This document shows positions 9,360 to 22,102 of a stretch of DNA of 64,000 bases, in pieces. The position numbers and the translations under genes are program-made. Each line of letters begins with the position of its first letter. Within the stretch, counting starts at the first letter, position 1. The stretch is from Agrocybe praecox (taxonomy: Eukaryota > Basidiomycota > Agaricomycetes > Agaricales > Agrocybaceae), in assembly GCA_964017145.1 (NCBI GenBank), contig OZ024841.1:3100001-3164000 (forward strand), in the 5' to 3' direction. The notes below the pieces were generated by a model. That model was not told the DNA's origin and made no database searches. It worked only from the letters and a program-made list of their open reading frames with translations.

Positions 9360-12300
9360 CTAGGCACGAGCAGCCGAAAGGTCTGCACGCCTGTAAACGA
9401 AAAAAAATTAATCAGTTTGCATGTTTGATGGCCCGGACAAAAGGTGAGAGCACGGGGAGAAGAAGGTACAAGCTGTTGATGTGCGAACTCGGTCTCAACA
9501 TCAGCAGCAAAAAGAGAGAGAAAAAGAAGGAAAAAAAGGAAAAAAACACGTACTGCCTCAACGTATCATACAAAAACTTATAACTTCTCAAATTTCCCTT
9601 CAACCTTCTAATATCCAAACTATACGTATCGTTCAATCTATCCAACCTCGTCAACTCGACGCTGAACCGTACTTCATCCCCAGCGTCCTGCGATGGATCG
9701 CCATATGCCGGTCCCACCACGCCAGAACCAGAGGCAGTGGTGAAAGGGAATGCCCCTTGTCCAGGCGATATGACAGGCGTTATAGGATCCACGCTGGAAG
9801 ATGCAACAAGCCTACCAGTCGAGGGAAGAGGCTCGCCAACGACGACTGAATGTTCGTCATCGAATGCCAGTGTGCCAGAGGGCCCATGAGATGACGTGGG
9901 AGGAACACCCGACGCAACTTGGGACGACTGCCTCCTCATCAATAACCCGCGAAGCATGCCACCCGTCGAGGCTGAGAATGTGCCAGACGGAGAGGGAAGT
10001 GGTAATCCGCGCTTATCGACACCGTTGGAAGCTGCACTGCCCATCATAGTGATGACTGCCAAACCAGGTGGTTTTCCTTCTTCGTGACCTTCAGCAGCCG
10101 AACCAGACGGACCGATGACTGCATCCTTCCTTTTCTTCACCCTAACACACCTAACTTTATACTCGCTCTCCATCTGGGCCTCGACACCCATGCTTTCAAG
10201 CACCTTCCTCACATGGGCCATAACCTCTGGTGGTGGCCTCGTAGTGATTGTAGTCTGATCCACAGCACCGTGATGGATACGCAGCTGAGCGTAAGGATGA
10301 GGTGGGACAGCATTCTGTTGCTGTTGCTGTTGCTGCTGTGCTTGCGACGACGAAGACGAATTGAACCCATAAAACGCACCAAGCTTGTTCGAAGACGTGG
10401 ACATCTGTCGTTGACGTTCGCGGTCCCTGCCGCCTACAGTAACACTGTTCCTGAACCTAGAAACAAAGGAAGATGTAACGGGTGTAGTAGCCGTAGTGGG
10501 TACAGCAGGAGCAGCAGTCTCGCTGCGAACAGGTGTGGGAGGTGCAGGGCGCGAAACGCTCGAAGTTGGAGTGGTGACCACCACCTGAACAGGAGGAGCA
10601 ACGACGCTCTGCTGTTCCTTTCCATCCTTCTCGCCAGTCTGGTTGACGGTGCTGCTCGAAGCAGAGTATCCTCTCCTATACCTATTTGCAATAGGTGTCT
10701 GCGTCTGGCTCGTCTGCGTTTGGGTGGGTGTACTATCTTTATCGACATCTGAGTCCTCCGTGTTGGGCGTAACAGGATACGAAGGAGCAAGACTTTCCCT
10801 GCCCTTTGACTTGCTCCTGAACCACTGCATAACCTTCTTCGCCTTGCTCGTCGACGCCTGCATCCCCGCCCTCTCGCTCGCCGTCATCGGCACGTCGCCA
10901 AAGTCCTGTGAAGGAGGCGAGAATGTGGCTGAGTTAGCAGCTGAAGATGAGGCGCTGGAAGGAACTGCGGAGTTTAGTAAAGACGCAGATGTGTTGGAGG
11001 TCGTAGAGGTCGAACGCGCTGCACCTGGTGGGAATGGCATAGATGTGGGCATTGGTGGGGGTTGTAGACTTGCGTTAGCATTCTTGGCTGTAGCTGGTAC
11101 GGCGGTAGTACTGCCCTCTGGATAAACAGAACTAATGGGCGTCTTCTGGTTCTGCGACCGGTTCCTAATGGACCTGCTGAGAGGCTCGACCATAACGGTA
11201 AGAGTGTTCCTCCTCCCACTAGTACCCTTCTTCCTTTCCTTCTCCCTCTCTCTCTCTTCTTTCTCCTCCCTCTTCCTCTCCTCCTTAGTCTTTTCCCTTT
11301 TCTCTCCGTCGTTCGTAGTATCCATAGTCGAATCAGGCTGAGACACGCCCGATGCAGTACTTGGCGTGGCGCTGATGTTCGGACTTCCAGTGCCCTCTTT
11401 TGCGTTGGCCCCAGTATCTTTGCCACCGAAAATCTTGCCCAACCCGATCCTATCGATGCTCGATTTACCCTTCTTATGGCCTGTTCCTTGGGCTTTACCA
11501 ACAGAAGAAGTGTTTGAGTCTGCTCCTGCGGACACCGCCGACTCTGGAGTAGCAGGAACAGCCGGAGCTGTCGTCGCAGGGATTTGGACAGGAGGAACCG
11601 AGATAGGCGCTGGTGCTGGTGCTGATGCATTCGGAGCAGCAGGAGCACGATAAGCTGTCGGTGGTACTAGTACTGCTGCTGCTGCAGGAGGCAGGTCAGG
11701 TACGGCCTTCTCATCCGTAGCATTTTGTTTATGCTCTTCCTTCTCTTTCCTTGGACTAGTAGACTCCTTGGGCCTGCCCCCACTCGGCTGTCTCCTTCCA
11801 CGTTCCTTTGGTTCCGAATCGTATTCGACCTGAATGGTATGCCTAAACGCACCATGGCCTTTCTTCTCCTTGTCACCTTTATCTCCAGGAGATTGACTAG
11901 GCGGTGAGAGGGTGTTGGAAGCAGTATTAGAGGCGGAAGCGGAAGCAGCAGACCCAACACCGACTGCGAACGGATCGTCCTCGCTCAGACCCAGAGCAGC
12001 AGGGCTAGCGAACTTCTTCTGGCCAGGACTTTCCTTGTTCTGCGGTGTAGCTGGCTGAGGTTTATTACTAGCCGGCTTAGATACGACAGAAGGTGGAGGA
12101 GAAGTGAGGAGCGATACGGATGGGTCACTGACGACGCCAGTAACGGGTGACGAGGGCGAACTTTCGTACAGATATTCCGGTTGAGTCGAACGACTACGAG
12201 TGGGAGTGGGTACAGTGGTGCTCGTTTGGCCTGCAACGGCGGTGGTGACGATCGGCGGAACGGCATTAGACGGCGCGGACCTCTCGCTCCTCGCCTCTGG

Positions 12301-14113
12301 ACGATGGCTCTGTGCTCTGGAAGGTGTGGGTGCGACGTTCGCATTGCCGCTCCCACCTGCCTGTTGGGCGCCCGATCCACCAGCTTGGGCTGCCTGGGCC
12401 TGCTGCCTCATCTGTCGCTGATACGCGACCCTCTTCAATTGATGCTGCTCCATTGCATGCTTCTCTAGATCCTCCACCGTCTTCCCGAATGCGTTTGGCT
12501 GGCCATCGGTCCTCAGGGTGCCCCAGTAAGGCTTCAGCCACGTATGTCGCATCACACCATCCAGCGTCGTCCTCCTCGTGGGGTCCGGCACGAGCATCAT
12601 CGATAATAAATCGCGCGCTTCCACCGAAATATAATCTGGGAACGAAAGCGGTGTCGAGACGATATACTTGTATAACAAATTGATGTTATCGCCGTCCGGA
12701 TTCGCAGGATCGTCGTCAAAGGGCAGGTAGCCAGCGAGCATCGCGTAGAGGATAACACCGCAACTCCAAATATCCACCGCACTGCCGACGTACAAGCCCT
12801 CACTAATAACGAGCTCCGGCGCAGCGTAACATGGACTCCCACAGCTCGTTTGCATGAGATCATCACTCTTGTGCTCGAATCGATTGGCGAATCCGAAATC
12901 GGTGATGATGACATTCCTGTTGCGGTCTAGGAGGAGGTTCTCGAGCTTCAAATCGCGGTGCACGATTTTCTTTTGGTGGATGTACCAGACACCCGAGATG
13001 AGTTGGGAGAAGAGTTTGGCTGCATCTTTTTCGCGCAGATATCGGTGCGCGAGGATGTGGTCGAATAGTTCGCCTCCAGAGGCGTATTCGAGTATGATAC
13101 CGATGTATTTGTCGGTTTCGATAACATCGTATAGTCGGACGATGTTTGGGTGTTTAAGCGTCTGTGAATCGAGAAGAAAGATTAGTCAGTAAAATAAATT
13201 TGTAAAGAACGGCGGCAGCGATGTGTAAAATAGAAAATAGAAACAAAAAGAAATCGTTGTTTTTATAGCACCAAGGAAACGAGGGCCACAGTTCCTCTTC
13301 CGTGAATGCTAGCGCCAAAAAAAACGCGCAAATGGAGGTCCAGATAGGATAGACAGGATAAAACGAATTAAAAATCTTTATTCAGAGCAAAAGACCCGAA
13401 TAATAGCGTTTATTGCAAGAGGATGGCCCATGGGTCTTGGCCATCCACAAAGTAAAAAATAGGAGTAAAAAACATACCTTTAAAACCTCGATTTCCCTTT
13501 CAATTTTGCTCATCCTAACGGTACTGTCCACATTACCCCTCCTGATCAACTTCACTGCGACCTCCTCTCCCCACTGACTATGCAGACCAAGCTTGACCTT
13601 TCCAAACTCGCCCTCTCCCAAGGTCTGCAAGAGCAAATAGGGCCCAAACTTGGGAATGGTACGGCGTGGGTGGGCAGCCGCGTAAGCTAAGGCAGCTGGA
13701 TGCGCGTACACGTCGGGTATGGGTACCTGGGAAGGTGCTGCTGCGTTCTGGTTCCCGCCGGACTGATTCGAATTGGGGTGTGCGGTCGCTGGTTGGTTCT
13801 GTTGATGATCCCGTTGGTTCGGTGAAAGAGCAACAGTGGCGCGTTGCTGTTGGCGCCTAGATGCACTCGGAGGGCCTGGTGGACTCTGTGTCGGGGGCAT
13901 TGGCATGGCGTTGTAGGTGTGTCCTCCTCCTACATCAACGCCGCCGCCGCCGCCAGCCCGTGAGTGAGAATGATTTGAGGAAGAATATTGGGGCGCAGCG
14001 AGCGAGGTGGGCCGTTGGGTGTGATATGATGGCCCAGCTGATTGTGGGTAATTCCTCTGCTGCTGCTGACTGTGTGCTGGGGTAGACGATTCGGGCGGTA
14101 TCTGCAAGCTCAT
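9360..14113 (-). CDS. KIN4-like CAMKL Ser/Thr kinase with C-terminal KA1 domain
   Basis: Three exons, 14113-13478, 13161-9554 and 9390-9360, encode 1424 aa in frame. Residues 1-150 are Gln/Pro/Ser-rich. The kinase domain spans about 156-420: GEGEFG loop 166-171, Lys188, HRD ending at Asp282, DFG 300-302, activation loop with Thr317 before CGSPCYAAPE. The stretch LAGYLPFDDDPANPDGDNIN is typical of the KIN4 branch of CAMKL kinases; yeast Kin4 is a spindle-position checkpoint kinase. About 800 low-complexity residues follow, including polyQ and a basic KKGKSSIDRIGLGKIFGGK patch. The KA1 domain is in two blocks (HHGAVDQTTITTRPP, then FSVELTRLDRLNDTYSLDIRR) separated by about 120 low-complexity residues. 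A cag acceptor about 25 nt before the ATG suggests a 5' UTR intron. This is the intact source of the three pseudogenes in the window. Confidence 0.9.
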
Positions 14114-16760
14114 CGTGCTGCTGTCCTGGAAGAAACCTGTGCAAAGGAAAATAAATAATTATCAACGTTTCATCCACGATGGAACCACGATATTATCGCG
14201 CAGCAGCAGCAGAAAACGCACTACGCCTCCCAGCGAAAGGTTGCCTCGTAAGGCAGACAGAAAGATTTAAAAAATAGATCGAGCAGACTGCTGAAGAGGA
14301 CGAGTTCGGGTTTAACAGTTTACGATGGCTTATAACGTTGGTTCTACTCGGTCGCGACACTGCACAACAATGGCAACATCCAGCGGACATCCAAATTCTC
14401 TCCTTCAGCCGCATATGCCGGCATCATGAAACACACGAGTTCATACCTGTCAAAGATCGATTTACCTTCCCCATTGTCTGTCTTCGCAAGCGTTCAGAAT
14501 GCTCCCACCGTGATGATATCTCAAGTGATTATCTTCACTAGTTTCCAATGAAAAGGGGTTGCGGTCACTACACGCATTGCCGTACTAGTAAAGAAAAAAC
14601 ATGAATCGCAAAGTGTTGACCGATTATAACTTATTTGAAAAGGCAATCTCTAATGAATTTGAAGGCAACATGTGCAATCTTCTGCAGGTTTATGTAAATC
14701 GTAAATAAATATTGATCGCACACATGAGTTGCATGATGACTTTGCACCAACATCCTTTGTTATGTTTATTTCTTACAAAAACTTCTCGGCATCTTGACGC
14801 AGAGATATCAATTACTTAAATATTGTCGGAGTTAGCAACTCCGTTCGGAACAGCACCGGCACTTCACAAGTAAACCGAGTGATCCACCAATGTCCGTGGG
14901 TCGTGACAGCAAATGACATTTCCTGGGATCAACATCAACATCAACGCGCCGCTGAGGTGTAATCGCACCTGAGGTTGACCGTCGACGGTTGGACGAGTCA
15001 CGACGTCAAACTTTCAAAGCCATCATTCATTCATTCTTTGTTTAACCACCCGTGGGAGCTCAGATAGGGGCCATTGGAAATTCAAGCTCAAGCTCAAGTT
15101 TGGAACTATCTGCCATTCAGACGTACCACATGAATGCTACTAGTACAAGTAATTTTATCCACATCCTCGATAAAGCCTCATTTCTTCCATCCTATCTTTC
15201 ATTTTCATTAACACCTCGCTTCAAAGTTCAAATTCCGCCTCTCACGCGCGTCCATGTTAAATCCACATCCACATTCACATTCCTCTTCTCTGGGCCCCAG
15301 CCTCTCTCAATTCCCACTGACGACTTGCAGTGTCCAGACATCGCTCCATGTCAGTCTGGAACCTCCGACCCTGTGCCTCTTAGGCACGCTAAGCGAGGTA
15401 AGAAAATCCCGAAGGCTATCATTGTATGTACATAACGTTCACCTACGAAGAATATCGACCTTAAATGGCTGAGTTTATGGAGTGAGTTGTAGCAAAAATT
15501 TGAAGCGAGTACAGCTTTAAAATATCACCGATAACTTAGGTAACCTAGCTCCTAAATGCACCATACTCAGGCTACTCTCGATCAACTAGTAAAATTAAAC
15601 GCACACAGCCCGAATAGCGAGTGAATGGCAAAGGATTACTATACATGTGAGGTGGGAGAAGAGCCGAGACCTTGGCTTGAAATAATCCCTATATGAAACG
15701 TTCCTTCAAGGGAAAGGGACGGTTGCAGTGATTTACCAAAGTCGTCAATTGTTGAAGGTTATACACATTTTTTGGTCAACTTTGGGAGGTATACCTGTGT
15801 ACGACAAGAAAGTAATTCCACTATCCAAGCGAACATCAGACTTGCCGACCTGCAAGCAATGGTAGACGATATCGATCAACGCAAAAACTTCGCTACGTCG
15901 CTCCAATCAATCGCAATACATATGTTCTGAGATAGCGTCGCTAATGTGCTTGAAGGTATAAAAAGCACGTTCATACGTCTCCCATATCCAATAGCGCAGA
16001 CTCACGCTCTACGTCTACATAATTCGGATTAGCCCACTGCTTCAATTCAATGGAACCACGCATCAATCCTCTCTTCCCGACTCATCGTATATTTTGATTC
16101 CAATTTGGCTCACTACCCAGCATGACACAAGCGAGTATAAAGTTTGTATAAAGTACTACAGTTATTGTTTCTCTTTTGAGTCTGCATAAATTTTGTCCAC
16201 TATATCGTTGGAATGACGGCCCACATTAGACGACAAGCACCTACTATACACCGACGCTCTCTTCTCTTGTTCACTGATTGTGCGCTTGATTCACAGCGCG
16301 GTGCAACTCAAATTGCGTCCACAGACCAACACACATGGAGTATTTATAACTGAGTTTCTCTGCTTCCTTCATTGAGTCTACGTTTTATTTGTCCAACAGG
16401 AGAAATACCCTCGTAAAAAAAGCTCTTGGTATGTTCGGTTAGTACGTGAAATCAATTTAATTAACTACAGATAGCCTTCCATACTTTGATACGGTCTCTC
16501 TGATACAACTTACTGCCGTATATTACTAACTATCATACCCCAACTCAAGCTCTTATTATTGCCGATTCCCGACGTGGCAAAATTTGCTGGAATGTTGGGT
16601 GGTATTGCTACTAATATCTGTCGCTAAAGATGGAAATCTATAAATACGTATGTCATGCGATTTCAATGTTCAATTTAAACAGGCGCGCCGACGTTCGCGC
16701 ATTAGAAATGTGGGCGGCTGCCGCCCAGAACTAGCCCTCTATTCATCTTCCTGACTTTTT
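14114..16760. other. Intergenic region between KIN4 and the RCC1 gene
   Basis: About 2.6 kb holding the promoters of two divergent genes. I found no gene I can support. At 15330-15396 there is an exon-like piece (acttgcag acceptor, gcgaggtaag donor), but neighbouring exons are not recognisable. Short palindromes occur at 14829-14843 (ggagttagcaactcc) and 16711-16726. The rest is AT-rich single-copy DNA with multiple stops in all frames. Confidence 0.4.
16709..16727. promoter_or_regulatory. GC palindrome upstream of the RCC1 gene
   Basis: The stretch tgggcggctgccgccca is an inverted repeat with 8-bp arms around one base, in an otherwise AT-rich region about 35 bp before the RCC1 start codon. 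It contains CGG-N3-CCG, the inverted-triplet layout bound by many fungal Zn2Cys6 factors. No factor can be named from sequence. Confidence 0.4.
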
Positions 16761-18405
16761 ATGCCTCTCACACGCGGTGCGAAAAAAAAGACCTTGAAAT
16801 CACCACCTCCTTATGCAAATCCGGAAGTAAATGGAAGGAGGAAGAATAGCCATGCAGCAAAACAGCAGGCACCTCGTTCTGAATCTTATACAGCGCTAGC
16901 GAGGAGTCGCCGACAGATCCTAAATCTGTTGCCCACTCGGCCTGCCATAGGACTACCAGCTCCAGATCTATACGTATGGGGTGCATCTGACGCTGGACAA
17001 CTCGGTGTGAGTGTCGATGAGGGTGAAGACGGGTTTGAAATCAGCACGCCTCTCAGACATCCATGGGCGCTCGAGCGGAAAGAAAAAGGTTCTGCAATAG
17101 TTTCAGTAGCATGTGGAGGATTTCAAACTTATCTGCTGGACGAACTCGGGCAGGTACATACATGTTTTTCTGACCGTTATTTACAACGAATATGAAGCTG
17201 ACTGTGTTTCTACATATCAGGTCTGGTCGTGTGGAGACCAAGGTGACGGTGCTCTCGGACGGGAGTCTGTAACGGAGGACGACATTCACCTAACCAATGA
17301 CAAGAGCTCAACGGTGGCGAACAAGTTCGCTTTGATTCGATCTCTTGCTGAAGAACGTTTCGACGTCGCTCGGGTAGTCGCCGGGGATACTATGGGAGCA
17401 GTGTTGAGTACAAGTGGAGAGCTAAGGGTGTGGGGAGCTTTTATGGTAAGAAAATTTATCCTATACTACGCTACGGATATGTCGTCTGGATTATCTCACA
17501 ATATGTCGTACTAGGAAGATGGAAAGCGAAGCTTCTCAACTCACATTCAAGAACAGAAACTTCCAATTTCATTACAGGATGCAGGGTATGGGGGGAGTAT
17601 TCCCGACAGTATTGCATCAATCGTCGCCAGTGATAAACACTTCATTGCGCTTACCACTGCTGGCGAGATATATACCTGGGGATTGGACAACTACGGTCGT
17701 CTCGGGCGAGCACTTCCTATGCGTACTTCAAGTCGGCATTTGTCAACGTCTCAGCACATTGATGGTCTCTGTCCAGCAAGAGTTGTTCTGGGATCTTTTA
17801 GACGGAAGGCCGTCTGCATTGGTGTTGGTTCTGATGCAAGCTTTGCTGTTGATGTAGATGGTAATGTATGGGGCTGGGGATCGAATTCACGAGGACAACT
17901 TGGGTTAGGAGACGCCTACATAGGCGAAGTAATCTCTCAACCCATGAAAGTTGAAGCTCTTTCACCATCGAGACTGGATTCACTCAAAGATGAACGAGTC
18001 GTTCAGATCTGTGGCGGTCAGTTTCATACGCTGTTCCTCACTTCAGCGGGCCGGGTTTACGCATGTGGTAGCTGCCAGGATGGAGAGCTTGGGATTCCTT
18101 CTGACCACCACGTATTTTCTTGTGGAGAAATAAGTGAGATGGGTACACCTATCCTTGTTGGGATACCACAAGTCGACGACTCCGAAGACCCGGTCTGCAA
18201 TATTTCCTCGTCACTCAAGTATAACATGGCAGCCACACGGAGTGGATCGCTCTTTTCTTGGGGGTTCGGGCCGCAAGGTGAACTTGGGCTTGGAAAGGGG
18301 ACTGAACTCTCTAAAACACCAGCGTTTGTTGCAAGAAGAGGAGGGATAAATTTTGGGAGCACTATTTCGTGCGGAGCTCAGCATGTCGCGGCGTTGTTCA
18401 GATAA
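16761..18405 (+). CDS. RCC1 family protein, probable Ran guanine nucleotide exchange factor
   Basis: Three exons, 16761-17153, 17221-17445 and 17515-18405, encode 502 aa, all introns phase 0 with clear gt...ag ends. The N-terminus is basic (RGAKKKTLKSPPP, RGRRKN-like), as in nuclear RCC1/Pim1/Prp20. Seven-bladed RCC1 repeats follow: LYVWGASDAGQLG, VWSCGDQGDGALG, LRVWGAF, IYTWGLDNYGRLG, VWGWGSNSRGQLGLG, VYACGSCQDGELG and LFSWGFGPQGELGLG, ending with SCGAQHVAALFR. RCC1 loads GTP on Ran at chromatin and so sets nuclear transport direction. The length (502 aa) and N-terminal LNLLPTRP motif fit the Ran-GEF branch rather than generic RCC1-repeat proteins. It is single-copy here and not part of the duplication array. 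Confidence 0.88.
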
Positions 18406-19410
18406 ACTGTACCCCAACGGAAATGTTGTAATTATCATGACATTGTACTTACTTTTAGTAATTGATACTTGATTGCGAAAGGATGTGCAAATTCAATTTC
18501 GTTGAACACCGGTCAGCGTGAGCCTATAAATAACTTTCTTTTTGGTTCCCCAAAGACTCTCAGGCCAAAACCGGCTGCCAACGGTAATCTAGCCATCCAG
18601 TCTCATTTCAAGGTTGATTCATTGGAAAACCCACTGTCGGGTGAGATTTGGAACTGTTTGATGGGGGTAATCTCAGAGGCCATTTTATCTGTGGACATAT
18701 CCTTCATTACCACTCTGAGCGTATTTTTCTTCACTTCAAGCATCTATTTTAATGCGACCGAATCCTGCTTCAATCAGTAATTTGTAATATTTGTCGCCGG
18801 GTTTTCGCTCGTTTCCGTTGCTTCTGGGTTTCCGGGAACCTGCTGGGTACGGATTTAACCTTAGAAAGGACGGATTGTAGCCAAAAGTATAAGATTATGC
18901 TTATACTTTGTATTGGTTGTCAATTTCTTTGCTTCTTTGCATTACGGGTTTCCTGAGAACCACACTTAGGTTGCCAAGTTTCGCTGTTTCGCTGTTTTTA
19001 CCCGTTTTTTTAGGATTTTCTTGGTTGAAAAACGGGCGGAAACTAATTTTACAAATTACTGATAGGCTTGGAAGAATTGTGTACGAAGCATTTCTCAGGA
19101 GTCCAGCGACTTGAAGAAATAAGCGGGCCTACAATACTCCTATTGAACAGGATCCAGATGAGCGTGGGGTGTCATACACTAATATTACCCTCGCTTCGAT
19201 CAATTTCCTTTTCCGGGACCTTCATTCGCTCAATCAGTTCAAAGGATGTGATCGAGTTCATAAACAACGGCGCAGGCTTACCAGATTCGAGTGTTTGAAA
19301 GGATCTGACTCAAATCATTTTGTATCACTAGATCACAAATATCTTTACCTCGAAGGCATAGACGAATTCGACAATATTTGGAAGGAGATCTCTGGGAAAC
19401 GTTAAAGTCG
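18406..19410. other. Intergenic region after RCC1
   Basis: No supportable gene. Two overlapping + frames at 19068-19405 (one with LILPSLRSISFSGTFIRSIS, the other ending in YLEGIDEFDNIWKEI) look like a broken tail of a leucine-rich, F-box-type protein, but the frame is interrupted and I cannot confirm it. The rest is AT-rich with C-rich patches near 18800. Confidence 0.3.
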
Positions 19411-22102
19411 AACTGTGAATAGGTGTGGACATATATCTTCATTGTTTCGTGTTTCTCCCGCCGAACTGCTGTGTTTTCCTCATCGTTCGCTCCCCAGTGT
19501 CGTCTAACATGCCTCGTTCTTTGGGCTATGATTCCCTCTCTCAGCCTCTCTGCTTGCGTCCTTCTTTCTTTCTTCCCTGTCTCTTTAGCTTCATGTTCGA
19601 TCCTCGGTCCTCCTTCGTCGTCGGGTGGCATTCTGAGCCCGAATTTCGCTCGTGATTCTCTTTTTTCTTTTCTTTTTGAAATCAATGGATTAACATACAG
19701 TAAGTAGACTATGTACTAAGAGCCTAAGACGCACGCTATGTAGCATAGGGGATTTTTGAATAAAGAGTTTATGTGGTTGGTTGGTACGAGATTTGTAGAG
19801 GTGAAAGTTTCAGGATGAGAAGGAAAAGAAAAAAGGAAGTTCCGCTGTCTGAGATTGATAAACTAAACTGGTATGAGTAAGTGGAGGAGAGAGGAGAAAA
19901 GAACTTGAAGGGAAGTGTGAAGAGGAGTGGCACCGGGAGGTGAATAAAAACAAGCGATCAAAAGCGAGAAGGGCGACGAGGAAATGCTGGAGTCGAGATG
20001 AGAGCGAAAAAATGAGGGTGGGGACGAAGGCGATCGAGGCGAGTCGGGGGAGGGGGGGGGAGGGGGGCACGTTGCGAACGAGACAGCAGCAAGGAGTGAT
20101 ACAAACGAACTTTCAAGAAGAATTTCAAAAGACTGCACACTGCGGAGACTGAGCGAGAGGAGGGGGTAGCGTGAACACGGAAGAGAAACAAAACGAACAC
20201 GACGGGAAGCGAGGCAAACCGACGCACAAGAACAACATAAACAGGGCTTCACGTCGACAGCGCATGGAAATAAACCCAGGATTTCGCCGAAACACGACGC
20301 ATTGAAAGCACCAAGGCCGAACGTGAGTTAACCATGCATGCAAGGGAAATATGAAAACGAACATCGGAGGAGTCGAAACGTGTTTGATCCGAACCCTAAC
20401 CCGACATGCCATCGCGCATGTTGGTATCCCGACCATAAGTCTGTCCTTCTCCCTCGAATGTTTTCTAGACGTTTCGCTAACGTCTCGCTCCTAAGAATAA
20501 TACTCATTTGTGAGCAACGCGGGTCGAGCTGTTTAACGTACGCATAAGGTTTCATTGGAGGAAGGAACCATCAGAGGACCTACAAAGGATGTAAGCACTG
20601 GGTCCGTCTATGGTTTCTAGGTACGTGTTTTTTGTACACTGGTTGGTACGAAATGATAGATTTCCCAACCCCTGCGCTAACTTTGCCTCTCCTTCTCCGC
20701 TTTCCCCGTCGCTCAAGGTCGTTCTCTCATGCTCACACTTCCCTTTTCTTTTCTAGTGTCCTTTCCGTCAATCAGTCATTGGTCGCCGTCGTGCACTTCC
20801 GTTTCGCCTTCTGTCTCTCAAGCTCTCGGTAACGTTTCGATATTTGAAGTACTAATTAATACAAGTCGATTTTTCGTTCTCGAGGTATTTATCGACTATA
20901 TTGGCTGGACAGGATTATCGATGTCCGACTCCTCTTGTTTTGTTCTACACGCCTTCTCGGTTCAAAATCCCATCTTTTCCTGTGATTCAGTCGCAGGTAT
21001 CGTCTCATCCATATCATCGCTCATATTTTCTCATCTTATTTTGCTCCGCCTTAGCTCTGCTCCCTCGTCGTCAGCTGTTTATCAATACTTAACATTAATG
21101 CGCAAGCAGAGAGGAATAACGAACATAAGACACACATGGTATGAAACAAAACGGAATCGAATCGAACAAAACGTGATTAATAGGCAAAGGGCATTTGCAC
21201 TCTGTGCAACTTATCAACATTTGTAATGCCCTTGACTCTAATTAGCGCGTCTTATCTGCCTTCCTTCTCGTAAGTTATATTTTTTCTCCCGGCTTCTTAT
21301 TATTTGACTCCCTTTCTCGATTTTCCTCCCTTTCCACAACATCGCCATTTGTTTTCTCTCTCTGCCAAGCCAAGGACCTAGTTGCATGTCCGCATTCTCT
21401 GGAGAGATCAGATACAGGTAGATACACCACTACGTCGCTCGAGAATTCAAGGATGATGATTTTTGCTTATAAGACGCTTGTTTCTCGTATTGTCGTCTTC
21501 TGTTCATTGAACTCTCCTGTTCCTCTTGATCTCCTGTTCCCTTATTCCCATTTCTCTCTCTCTCTAGTCTTCCGCTCATCCTTACTCTCTTCTCGATGCT
21601 TCCTGCTCTCTCTCGTCTCTCTTCCTTCCCGCTCGTCTCCATCCGTTCTTCTCTTCTGATACTATATGTTTCAATGACGATGACCAATGAGACTGGAAAT
21701 CGGTACATACAATATCCAGGCCTCATTATTCACGCACAGAAAACGAGTAAATATAAATATTAAAATAGCAGGAATATAAAACTATGATGCGTATTTATAT
21801 AAGAATGTTCGGACTAGAGCAAACAAGTGAATGAAAAAACGACGAAACAAACACGCCGAATGCCGGTCGACGCAATAACGATGACGGAGGAAGGCAGGAA
21901 GGCAGTGATCGAGTTAAAAGGCACAAAAGGGCGCGGAAAAAGTTATCAATAGTTGGGACGGAACACACAGTACAAAAATAAAAGGGACAGAATGAGGATG
22001 GACAGAAGAAGGTAAGATGTAACGCAGTGAAGCTGCATACTGAGCATCAATACCCAGTCGGTGAATGATGTACAAATATTAGCACAATTACCTTCAGCCA
22101 TC
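19411..22102. repeat. Left flank of NACHT 2: duplicated low-complexity block
   Basis: Purine-rich then pyrimidine-rich DNA without a credible gene. It is homologous in pieces to 44645-46219 plus 53273-53839, the left flank of NACHT 4: for example both contain 'aaatattatcaatag/aaagttatcaatag', 'ggaacacacagta' and 'gcatactgag(t/c)atca' in the same order just before the NACHT stop. It carries one copy of the gatccgaaccctaaccc motif at 20386-20405. The ORFs here are reads of biased sequence. Confidence 0.55.

Noticed and set aside
10084..12683. Plus-strand ORFs opposite the kinase
   Set aside because: Shadows of the low-complexity kinase linker in antisense frames.
15052..15435. 127-aa ORF with an exon-like segment
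   Set aside because: Has one good acceptor and donor, but no recognisable protein feature and no neighbouring exons.
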